A stretch of 64,000 bases of DNA from Pelomonas paludis. Its GTDB lineage: Bacteria > Pseudomonadota > Gammaproteobacteria > Burkholderiales > Burkholderiaceae_C. The position numbers and the translations under genes were made by a program. The notes under the pieces are model-generated. The model was not told the DNA's origin. It saw nothing but the letters and a program-made list of their open reading frames with translations, and did no database searches. Positions 1 to 6,972 of the stretch are shown one piece after another (positions within the stretch are counted from its first letter, which is position 1; each line of letters begins with the position of its first letter). Location of the stretch: assembly GCF_039872745.1 (NCBI RefSeq), contig NZ_JBDPZD010000004.1:248001-312000 (forward strand), in the 5' to 3' direction.

Positions 1-235
1 TCAGCTTGGCCAGACGCGCTGCGATGCGGGCATCCAGGCCCTGGTGCTTGAGGAACTCGCGGAAGGCGTGCGCCGTGGTCGCAAAGCCTCCGGGCACGCG
101 GACCCCCGAGGCAGCGAGCTGCGAGATCATTTCGCCGAGGCTGGCGTTCTTACCGCCAACGACCTCGACATCGGTCATTCTCAGGTTCTCAAACGGAACG
201 ACCAGGGCGGTCGCCTCATAGCGGGTTGCAGACAT
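1..235 (-). CDS. ppsA: phosphoenolpyruvate synthase, N-terminal part (cut by window edge)
   Basis: Only the first 78 codons are present. The protein starts MSATRYEATALVVPFENLRM and continues with VGGKNASLGEMI, then VRVPGGFATTAHAFREFL, the typical opening of the PEP synthase nucleotide-binding domain. The ATG at 235 has a GGAG about 8 nt upstream. PpsA converts pyruvate, ATP and water to PEP, AMP and phosphate for gluconeogenesis. It lies head to head with ppsR, whose product inactivates and reactivates PpsA, so the pairing supports both calls. The catalytic histidine and C-terminal domains lie outside the window. Confidence 0.94.
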   Translation of the reverse strand, partial: MSATRYEATALVVPFENLRMTDVEVVGGKNASLGEMISQLAASGVRVPGGFATTAHAFREFLKHQGLDARIAARLAKL

Positions 236-452
236 GGGAAAACTCCAGGAGGTAAAAAACTTGGGGCCTTCGCCATTGCTGCCGCCTCGCCAGGCATGAA
301 ACCTGACGTAATCGCACCACTTGTTGTGAGTTGGAGTCGGGTGGACGGGCGCATCGCAATCAAAAGCTGTTGAAGCCATTGTAGGAGCGGTGCTCTCCTA
401 AGATCGTTGGAACTTCGCAGTGCAAGGCCCCGATCTCTGGGGGAAGCTCTCC
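236..452. promoter_or_regulatory. divergent ppsA/ppsR control region
   Basis: This 217-bp gap between two divergent start codons must hold both promoters. The only structure I can point to is an inverted repeat, TAGGAG at 382-387 and CTCCTA at 395-400 with a 7-nt spacer, about 50 nt before the ppsR start. I see no convincing -35/-10 pair for either gene. A ribosome site, GGGGGAAG at about 439-446, precedes the ppsR ATG. Confidence 0.4.
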
Positions 453-1274
453 ATGACCCAGCGCACCGTCTTCTTTGTGTCCGACGGAACCGGCATTACG
501 GCCGAAACCTTCGGTAACTCCATCCTGGCGCAATTCCCCTTCAAGCCGCGCCACATCCGCCGCCCCTTCATCGACAGCACCGAGAAGGCCCTGCAGGTGG
601 CCCAGGAGATCAACGAGACCGGCGTCCGCGAGGGCCAGCGGCCCATTGCCTTTGCCACCTTGGTCAACGCCGAGGTGCTGGAGGTCTTCAAGCGCCACTG
701 TCAGGCGCGGGTGCTGGACATGATCTCCAGCTTCATCGCGCCGCTGGAAGACGAGTTCGGTGTCACCTCCAACCACCGGGTCGGGCGCTTCTCCAACGTG
801 GCCCAGAGCCGCGAGTACCACGACCGCATCGAGGCCATCAACTTTGCGCTGGCGCATGACGATGGGCAATCGGCCCGCCACCTGGCCGAGGCCGACGTGA
901 TCCTGCTGGGCGTCTCGCGCTCGGGCAAGACACCCACCTCGCTCTACCTGGCCATGCAGCACGGCATCAAGGCGGCCAACTATCCGCTGATCCCCGAGGA
1001 CTTCGAGCGCCGCAAGCTGCCCACGGCGCTCGTGCCGCTCAAGCGCAAATGCTTTGGCCTGACCATCGACCCCGAGCGCCTGGCGTCCATCCGCAACGAG
1101 CGGCGCCCGGGCAGCAAATACGCCGAGTTGCTGAACTGCCGCTACGAGGTGAACGAAGCCGAGGCCATGATGAAGCGCGAAGGCATCGCCTGGCTGTCCA
1201 GCACGCACAAGTCCATCGAGGAGATCGCGACGACAATCCTCAGCGACATCCGGCCGGACCGTCTCATCTACTGA
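453..1274 (+). CDS. ppsR: PEP synthase regulatory protein (kinase/pyrophosphorylase)
   Basis: This 273-residue protein of the DUF299 family is close to the 277 residues of E. coli PpsR. In that family it inactivates PEP synthase by ADP-dependent threonine phosphorylation and reactivates it by phosphate-dependent dephosphorylation. The N-terminus TVFFVSDGTGITAET and the P-loop GVSRSGKT (residues about 153-160) are clearly visible, and the C-terminal ISWLSSTHKSIEEIA-type motif is present as IAWLSSTHKSIEEIATTIL. ATG 453 is preferred over GTG 420 because it has a purine-rich ribosome site 7 nt upstream and matches the family start. The gene diverges from its target ppsA; an EamA transporter follows after 25 nt. 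Confidence 0.96.
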   Translation: MTQRTVFFVSDGTGITAETFGNSILAQFPFKPRHIRRPFIDSTEKALQVAQEINETGVREGQRPIAFATLVNAEVLEVFKRHCQARVLDMISSFIAPLEDEFGVTSNHRVGRFSNVAQSREYHDRIEAINFALAHDDGQSARHLAEADVILLGVSRSGKTPTSLYLAMQHGIKAANYPLIPEDFERRKLPTALVPLKRKCFGLTIDPERLASIRNERRPGSKYAELLNCRYEVNEAEAMMKREGIAWLSSTHKSIEEIATTILSDIRPDRLIY

Positions 1275-1299
1275 AGCGGGTCGGCGCTGAGCCGCCTCC

Positions 1300-2181
1300 A
1301 TGCCCCTTCACGCCCTCGCCTGCGTCCTCGTCGCCGCCCTCCTCCACGCTGTCTGGAACCTGGCCGCCAAGAAGGCGCAAGGCGGCGCCCACTTCACCCT
1401 CGCCGCCGCCCTCGGCGTCAGCCTCGTCTGGCTGCCCGTCGCGGCTTGGGCGGCTGTCGACGACCTGCCGCACTGGACGAGCACCACCTGGGCCATCGTC
1501 TTCGCCAGCGCCGTCGTCCACCTCGGCTACTTCAACTGCCTGATGGCCGGCTACCGCGCGGCGGACCTCACCATCGTCTACCCAGTGGCACGCGGCAGTG
1601 CGCCGCTGCTCTCGGCCCTGTGCGCCGTCGCCTTCTTTGGCGAGCACTTGGGGCTCCTGGGCGCCCTCGGCCTCGCGGGCGTGGTGGCCGGCATCGTGCT
1701 CATGACCGCCGGCCCGCAGTTCGGCAAGCCACACGACCCCGAAGCAACGGTCGCCCGCCGCCGCCGCGCCGGCATCTGGTGGGGCCTGGCCACCGGCAGC
1801 CTGATTGCTGGCTATTCGGTGATCGACGCCTATGCCGTCAAGGTACTGCTCGTCTCGCCCCTGCTGCTCGACTACTTCGGCAACGTGCTGCGCGCCCCGC
1901 TGATGCTGCCCGCCGCGCTGCGTGACGCGCGCGGCTTCTGGCCCGAAGTCCGCCGCACCTGGAAGGCCGTGCTCACCATCTCCACGCTCGGCCCCATCGC
2001 CTACATGCTGGTCCTCTACGCCATGCGCGAGGCCCCGCTCTCCCGCGTCGCCCCGGCGCGCGAGCTGTCGATGCTCTTCGCCGCCTTGCTGGGCGGGCAA
2101 ATGCTTGGTGAAGGGGAACGCGGCTGGCGCATTGGCGGCGCCGGGCTGATTGCAGCGGGTGTGATTGGGCTGGCGCTCTGA
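1300..2181 (+). CDS. EamA/DMT-family membrane transporter
   Basis: The protein has 293 residues and is almost entirely hydrophobic, consistent with ten membrane segments in two EamA repeats. The first repeat opens with ALLHAVWNLAAKKA and contains YRAADLTIVYPVARGSAPLL. The second contains SRVAPARELSMLFAALLGGQMLGE, the usual end-of-domain motif. Members of this superfamily export or import small metabolites such as amino acids or nucleotide sugars; the substrate cannot be read from sequence. It follows ppsR by 25 nt on the same strand and may be co-transcribed with it. It converges with the lipoprotein gene, leaving a 6-nt gap between stop codons. Confidence 0.88.
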   Translation: MPLHALACVLVAALLHAVWNLAAKKAQGGAHFTLAAALGVSLVWLPVAAWAAVDDLPHWTSTTWAIVFASAVVHLGYFNCLMAGYRAADLTIVYPVARGSAPLLSALCAVAFFGEHLGLLGALGLAGVVAGIVLMTAGPQFGKPHDPEATVARRRRAGIWWGLATGSLIAGYSVIDAYAVKVLLVSPLLLDYFGNVLRAPLMLPAALRDARGFWPEVRRTWKAVLTISTLGPIAYMLVLYAMREAPLSRVAPARELSMLFAALLGGQMLGEGERGWRIGGAGLIAAGVIGLAL

Positions 2182-2187
2182 CGGCGG

Positions 2188-3669
2188 TCAATCGAACCGA
2201 CGTCCGCGCAGTTGGGCGCACTGCTTGGTGGCATCCAACGTACAGGCCGCTCGAGGCTCAACCCAGGCCACGACAGCGGCTCCGAAGTAGTTGATCGATA
2301 TCACCGGCTGGCCACTGCCTGGCGGCAGATTGAGTTCGGTCTTCGTCCAATAAGTAGGACCGGATTGGCTCTTCGCAAAATAGGTTTGGCAGTCAGCGTC
2401 GCTCGCCTGACTCGCGCACTCTTGCCAAATCACGGCCATCCACGCGTCCGACCCTGGACCGCTTGCCTGTGCAAGCAGGCGGGACACAGGCCGGGTGGAA
2501 AGCTTCGTCGGCGCTGACCAGTCGGTCGAAAAGGGCGCTCGCTGGCTCCATGCCACTTCAGAAGGCCCAGACCGGTCAGGGCCCGATTGCTGCTCCCACA
2601 CCACGGAGTAGTCGTTCAGCGCAAATTTGCCAACGTGAGTGCCGTTGGCGTTGAGCACCCACCCATCAACCAACAGATTGCAGGCGGTTCCTGCATCGTT
2701 CGATTCGAGCCACCCCACCACACCGCCACGACGAGTTGCAATGCCAAGGAGCGAGGGGAAGCCAGCCCGATCGGAGCGACAGTTTGGCAGGTCTGTCGTC
2801 GTGGAGTGTGCGAGGCCAAAGGGACCGAAGTCCCGCCCAATTGCACCAGTGGCGGTGTCCACCACCCGGCGGAATCCTTGGCCATCTGACGTCGTACCCA
2901 CCCAAAACAAGCCGAACGGAAAGCCCGCGAAACGCTCCCGCACGGGCTGAGTCGGGATGTCGGAAACACTCTGGCGGGCCAAGATCTGGGCCTGAATCCC
3001 TGCGCCCAAGTTGACGGCGCCCGGCGTTGCTCCGTAGGCGATCGTCAGAAGCTCGTGGTCTGCGGAGGAGACGTCCGTGAAATTGCGCACCAGTTCATCG
3101 CTCAATGTCGTGGCGACCTTCTCGGCTAGCAACGGCTGCACAGCTGTCGTCGTGAAATCAACGAGCGTGCTGCGCCAAATGCCCGACTCTTTCGTCAAGA
3201 CCGAGTACTGCCCCGACGCGGCGGTTACCACTCGCAAAGGGACATCGACGCTAGCCGAGATCCGAGTTCTCGGCTTGATCTGAGGAAACCCGGCAAGAAC
3301 ACCAAGGTGCGTACCGACCTCTGTGCTCGGCAGTCGTTCTCGCCAACCCACCACGACGGCAGATCCTCGGTCGATCCGAACGTGCTCCAGTTGCAGGCAG
3401 TTGTCGCCCGGCGAAGGGCAAGGTGCCGACAGCTCAGCAAGTACCCAAACGTTGGGATCAGCCGGTGCCGGTGCCGGTGCCGGTGCCGGTGCCGGTGCCG
3501 GTGCCGGTGCCGGTGCCGGTGCCGGTGCCGGTGCGGGTGCGGGTGCGGGTGCGGGTGCGGGTGCGGGTGCGGGTGCGGGTGCGGGCGAAGCACTAGGGCC
3601 TCCGCCCTCGCCTCCGCCACAGGCCCCAAGGGCCAATGTCATCAACACCAATGCAGGCTTTGCGCGCAT
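2188..3669 (-). CDS. putative lipoprotein with (Ala-Pro)n linker, function unknown
   Basis: I do not recognise a family. The 493-residue product starts with a lipoprotein signal (LVLMTLALGAC, lipid-accepting Cys at about 17), then a Gly/Ser stretch, then about 20 Ala-Pro dipeptides (about residues 30-69). A roughly 420-residue domain follows with many Trp and Gly residues and several Cys pairs. A segment such as EVAWSQRAPFSTDWSAPTKL resembles repeated beta-strand units, possibly a propeller, but this is a guess. ATG 3669 is chosen over 3681 because GGGAG lies 5-6 nt ahead of it. Outside the linker, base composition looks less GC-rich than in the neighbours, suggesting a lineage-specific or acquired gene. 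It was probably exported and anchored to a membrane, with the domain held away by the stiff linker. Confidence 0.75.
   Translation of the reverse strand: MRAKPALVLMTLALGACGGGEGGGPSASPAPAPAPAPAPAPAPAPAPAPAPAPAPAPAPAPAPAPAPAPADPNVWVLAELSAPCPSPGDNCLQLEHVRIDRGSAVVVGWRERLPSTEVGTHLGVLAGFPQIKPRTRISASVDVPLRVVTAASGQYSVLTKESGIWRSTLVDFTTTAVQPLLAEKVATTLSDELVRNFTDVSSADHELLTIAYGATPGAVNLGAGIQAQILARQSVSDIPTQPVRERFAGFPFGLFWVGTTSDGQGFRRVVDTATGAIGRDFGPFGLAHSTTTDLPNCRSDRAGFPSLLGIATRRGGVVGWLESNDAGTACNLLVDGWVLNANGTHVGKFALNDYSVVWEQQSGPDRSGPSEVAWSQRAPFSTDWSAPTKLSTRPVSRLLAQASGPGSDAWMAVIWQECASQASDADCQTYFAKSQSGPTYWTKTELNLPPGSGQPVISINYFGAAVVAWVEPRAACTLDATKQCAQLRGRRFD
3461..3580. repeat. hexanucleotide tandem array inside lipoprotein gene
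   Basis: On the plus strand there are 12 perfect GCCGGT units (3461-3532) followed by 8 perfect GCGGGT units (3533-3580), then a variant GCGGGC. On the coding strand each unit reads Ala-Pro, so copy-number change alters linker length in steps of two residues and never the frame. The switch from one unit type to the other at a single point suggests two separate expansions. Confidence 0.98.
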
Positions 3670-3788
3670 GCTTGCTCCCATTCAAGCGCCAACTCGTTCT
3701 TGTACAAATCTCGTTGCCGCTAGCTCCGCCAGCGGCTGGCGCAAATTCTAGGCACGCGCCCACTGGCAATGGCGCGCAGTGCGCTCGA

Positions 3789-5288
3789 TCAACCGACGTG
3801 CAAATTCCTAAAAACGTCGAGATAGCGCCGGGCCGCAGCATCCCACCCAAAGCGCTGGCGCATGCCGGTGTCGCGCACCTGGGCCCAGGCGTCGGGCTGC
3901 TGCCACAGGGCAAAGGCGCGGCGCAGGGCGCGGCGGTAGGCGTCGGTGTGGAAGCCGTCGAAGACGAAGCCGGTGGCGTGCTTGCTGGCCATGTCTTCAA
4001 GGGTGCAATCGACCACGGTGTCAGCGAGGCCGCCGACGCGGTGGACCAAGGGCAGCGCGCCGTAGGCCAGGCCGTAGAGCTGGGTCAGGCCACAGGGCTC
4101 GAAGCGGCTGGGGACAAGGACGATGTCGGCGCCGGCAAAGATGCGGTGGGCCAGGCGCTCGTCCATGCCGGTGCGGTGGGCGACCTGCAGCGGGTGGCGG
4201 GCAGCGGCGTGGTTGAAGGCGGCGTCGAGACGCGCGTCTCCGGCACCCAGCACGATGAGCTGGCCGCCGCCGTCGAGCAGGTCTTGCAGCGCGTCCACGA
4301 CGAGGGGCAGGCCCTTCTGTTCGGTCAGGCGGCTGACGATGGCGAAGAGCGGTGCTGTAGGGTCCTGCGCAAGGCCATGCGCCTTTTGCAGGGCGGCCTT
4401 GCAGGCGGCTTTGCCCGCCGGGTTGGCGGCGTCGTAGGTCTGGGCGAGGTAGGCGTCGGTGGCGGGGTTCCACACGGCGCCATCCACGCCATTGAGGATG
4501 CCATGCAGGCTTTGGCTGCGGCTGCGCAGCAGGCCGTCGAGCCCGCAGCCCTGCTCGGCGCCCTGGATCTCATGCGCGTAGGTGGGGCTGACGGTGGTGA
4601 TGGCGTCGGCGAACTGCAGGCCGGCCTTCATGAAGCTCACCTGGCCGTAGAACTCGACGCCCTCGACGGCCCAGAAGTGCGGCGGCAGGCCGAGCTCGTT
4701 GAACACGCCCGCGCCGAAGGTGCCCTGGTAGGCGAGGTTGTGAATGGTGAAGACGCTGCGCGCCTGGGTGCGCCGGCGCTGGCGGCTGGCGGCGACCTGG
4801 GCGGGCGCGAGGCCGGCGTGCCAGTCGTGTGCGTGGACGACATCGGGCCGCCAGTCGGGGTCCAGGCCCTCGGCCAGGCGCGCGGCGGCGAGGCCGAGCA
4901 GCGCGAACCGGCGGTGGTTGTCAGCGTAGGGGATGTGGCCTTCGTCGTGGTACGGGTTGCCGGGCCGGTCATACAGCTCGGGCGCCTCGATCACATAGGC
5001 AGGGATGCCGTCGAAGCCTGGCAGGCTGCCGCGCAGCAGGGTGGCGCGGCCTTCGCCCCAAGGGTAGCCAAGCGGGCCCACCGGGGTCTCGCGCTGCAGC
5101 GCCTGACGGATGGCCGGAAAGCCCGGCAGCAGCAACCGCAAGGCCGCGCCCTGGGCTTGCAGCGCGGCCGGCAAGGCGCCGGCAACGTCGGCCAGGCCAC
5201 CGGTTTTGAGAAGCGGAAACAGCTCCGCCGTGACTTGGAGAACCTGGGTCACCACTGAAGAAGACTCGACTGAGGGGCCGGCGCTCAA
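3789..5288 (-). CDS. glgA: glycogen (starch) synthase, ADP-glucose type
   Basis: This is a GT5 glycosyltransferase of up to 499 residues, against 477 in E. coli. It adds glucose from ADP-glucose to the growing alpha-1,4-glucan. The KTGGLADVAGALP motif that binds ADP-glucose is near the N-terminus, and the catalytic region PSRFEPCGLTQLYGLAYG with its Glu is near the C-terminus. The start is uncertain. A TTG at 5288 overlaps the glgC stop as TTGA, which suggests coupling. GTG 5252 would give MTQVLQVTAELFPLLKTGG and a more standard length. It sits directly downstream of glgC, so the pair makes ADP-glucose and polymerises it; branching and debranching genes are not in the window. Confidence 0.95.
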   Translation of the reverse strand: MSAGPSVESSSVVTQVLQVTAELFPLLKTGGLADVAGALPAALQAQGAALRLLLPGFPAIRQALQRETPVGPLGYPWGEGRATLLRGSLPGFDGIPAYVIEAPELYDRPGNPYHDEGHIPYADNHRRFALLGLAAARLAEGLDPDWRPDVVHAHDWHAGLAPAQVAASRQRRRTQARSVFTIHNLAYQGTFGAGVFNELGLPPHFWAVEGVEFYGQVSFMKAGLQFADAITTVSPTYAHEIQGAEQGCGLDGLLRSRSQSLHGILNGVDGAVWNPATDAYLAQTYDAANPAGKAACKAALQKAHGLAQDPTAPLFAIVSRLTEQKGLPLVVDALQDLLDGGGQLIVLGAGDARLDAAFNHAAARHPLQVAHRTGMDERLAHRIFAGADIVLVPSRFEPCGLTQLYGLAYGALPLVHRVGGLADTVVDCTLEDMASKHATGFVFDGFHTDAYRRALRRAFALWQQPDAWAQVRDTGMRQRFGWDAAARRYLDVFRNLHVG

Positions 5289-6550
5289 AGGCGCGCCAGC
5301 ATGGGCTTGGTGATGAGCGTGACGCCCTGCTCCGTGCGTTCAAAACGCTGCGCATCCAGCTCGGGGTTCTCGCCCACGACGAGGCCTTCTGGAATCTCGC
5401 AGGCGCGGTCGACGATGACCTTGGTGAGCCGGCAATGCCGCCCCACCGTGACGCCCGGCAACAGCACCGATTGGTGGATGTTGCAGAAGGAATTGATGCG
5501 CACGTTGTTGAACAGCACCGACTGCACGACGTGCGAGCCCGACACGATGCAGCCCGCGCTGACGATGGCATTCACCGTCATGCCGTGCATGCCATTGGCA
5601 TCAGGGATGAACTTGGCCGGCGGCAACTGGCGCTGGTAGGTCCAGATGGGCCAGTCGGTGTCGTAGATGTCGAGTTCGGGGCTGATGGACGCGAGGTCGA
5701 GGTTGGCGGCCCAGAAGGCGTCGAGCGTCCCGACGTCACGCCAGTAGGGCGGCGTGCCATTGGGGTTGTGGATCACGCTCAGCGCAAAGGGGTGCGCCAC
5801 GGCACGGCCCTCGGCCACGGTCTTGGGGATCACGTCCTTGCCGAAATCGTGGCTGGAGTCGGGGTCGGCCAGGTCCTCTTCGAGCAGGCGGTAGAGGTAG
5901 TCGGAATTGAAGATGTAGATGCCCATGCTCGCGAGCGAAGACTCGGGCTTGCCGGGCATGGCGGGCGGGTCGGCGGGCTTCTCCTGGAAGGCGGTGATGC
6001 GGCGTTCTTCGTCCACGGCCATCACGCCAAAGGCCGAGGCCTCGGCGCGCGGCACCTCGATGCAGCCCACCGTGCAACCCGCGCCCTTGGCGACGTGGTC
6101 GGCCAGCATCACCGAGTAGTCCATCTTGTAGACGTGGTCCCCGGCCAGCACCACGATGTATTCGGCATTGGTGCTCTGGACGATGTCGAGGTTCTGGTAG
6201 ACGGCATCGGCGGTGCCGCGGTACCAGTGCTCTTCGTCGACGCGCTGCTGCGCGGGCATCAGGTCCACCGTCTCGTTCAGCTCGGCCCGCAAGAAGCCCC
6301 AGCCGCGCTGGATGTGGCGCAGGAGCGAGTGGCTCTTGTACTGGGTCACCACGCCGATGCGGCGGATGCCGGAGTTGACGCAGTTGGACAGGGCGAAGTC
6401 GATGATGCGGAACTTGCCGCCGAAGTACACGGCGGGCTTGGCGCGCGCGTCGGTCAGTTGCTTGAGGCGCGAGCCTCGGCCGCCGGCCAGGACCAGGGCG
6501 ATGGCTCGGCGGGCGAGCTGATGGGGCACGGGGGACACGGGAGGCGGCAT
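5285..6550 (-). CDS. glgC: glucose-1-phosphate adenylyltransferase
   Basis: The 421-residue product makes ADP-glucose from glucose-1-phosphate and ATP, the committed step of glycogen synthesis. The nucleotidyltransferase signature ALVLAGGRGSRLKQLTD is followed by the activator/substrate-site motif AKPAVYFGGKFRIIDFALSN. The C-terminal left-handed beta-helix domain is present (VSAGCIVSGSHVVQSVLF). ATG 6550 is preferred over the upstream in-frame ATG at 6583 because AAGGAG lies 9 nt before it. It overlaps glgA by 4 nt. The divergent feoA gene and its putative Fur site share the upstream region. Confidence 0.96.
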   Translation of the reverse strand: MPPPVSPVPHQLARRAIALVLAGGRGSRLKQLTDARAKPAVYFGGKFRIIDFALSNCVNSGIRRIGVVTQYKSHSLLRHIQRGWGFLRAELNETVDLMPAQQRVDEEHWYRGTADAVYQNLDIVQSTNAEYIVVLAGDHVYKMDYSVMLADHVAKGAGCTVGCIEVPRAEASAFGVMAVDEERRITAFQEKPADPPAMPGKPESSLASMGIYIFNSDYLYRLLEEDLADPDSSHDFGKDVIPKTVAEGRAVAHPFALSVIHNPNGTPPYWRDVGTLDAFWAANLDLASISPELDIYDTDWPIWTYQRQLPPAKFIPDANGMHGMTVNAIVSAGCIVSGSHVVQSVLFNNVRINSFCNIHQSVLLPGVTVGRHCRLTKVIVDRACEIPEGLVVGENPELDAQRFERTEQGVTLITKPMLARL

Positions 6551-6669
6551 GAAAGAGAGCTCCTTGTTATCTGCCGAAACCACTGACTGGGGCGCGACTA
6601 CGGGGGTATTTCAAGAGCTGTGCCAACTCCCGGCCTTGATGCAGGTCAGCCTGCAAGCCGAAGGCCGGC

Positions 6670-6694
6670 GGACAATGCAAAGCTTCTCATTTGC
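6670..6694. promoter_or_regulatory. candidate Fur box upstream of feoAB
   Basis: The 11-base run TTCTCATTTGC (6684-6694) exactly matches one half of the Fur operator commonly seen in this class (GCAAATGAGAA and its inverse). Aligned over 25 bases, 16 positions match the palindromic consensus. The same place also contains a perfect inverted repeat, AATGCAAA (6674-6681) and TTTGCATT (6690-6697). It lies 36 nt before the feoA start, where an iron-responsive operator would be expected. A regulatory role is inference. Confidence 0.5.
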
Positions 6695-6732
6695 ATTTGC
6701 CAGGCTCCATGTCGCCCAGCCTACCACCGCCC

Positions 6733-6972
6733 ATGAACGTGGCCTCACTCCCCGTGAAGGGGCGTGGCATCGTGCGCGCCATCCATGCGCCCGAAGGCCA
6801 GGCTGCCCTGGTGCAACAACTCGGGGATCTGGGCTTCCTGCAGGGTGAGGCGGTCACCGTCCTGCGGCATGGCTGGCTGGGCGGAGACCCGATTTTGGTG
6901 CGCGTGGGCGGCGCCACCTATGCGCTGCGCCGCGCTGAGGCGCAATGCATCGAAGTGGAGCAGGCTGCATGA
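6733..6972 (+). CDS. feoA: ferrous iron transport accessory protein FeoA
   Basis: This small SH3-like protein of 79 residues (MNVASLPVKGRGIVRAI) contains LGDLGFLQGEAVTVLRHGWLGGDPILVRVGGATYALRR, the typical FeoA core ending in a charged strand. I quote it only as the stretch from LGDLGF to YALRR. FeoA is a cytoplasmic partner of the FeoB iron permease. ATG 6733 fits the family length; ATG 6709, with AGG five bases ahead, would add eight residues. Its TGA overlaps the feoB ATG (ATGA at 6969-6972), so the two are translationally coupled. A Fur-like site lies just upstream. Confidence 0.9.
   Translation: MNVASLPVKGRGIVRAIHAPEGQAALVQQLGDLGFLQGEAVTVLRHGWLGGDPILVRVGGATYALRRAEAQCIEVEQAA

Noticed and set aside
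360..1301. Minus-strand 313-codon frame opposite ppsR
   Set aside because: It mirrors ppsR, which has a clear family match, P-loop and ribosome site.
3461..3580. CRISPR-like array
   Set aside because: The units are 6 bp with no spacers, and no cas gene is near. It is a coding tandem repeat.
3307..3751. Cys-Arg or Gly-Ala repeat proteins on the plus strand over the lipoprotein
   Set aside because: They are other frames of the hexanucleotide array. The minus strand has a full lipoprotein signal, a ribosome site and a long domain.
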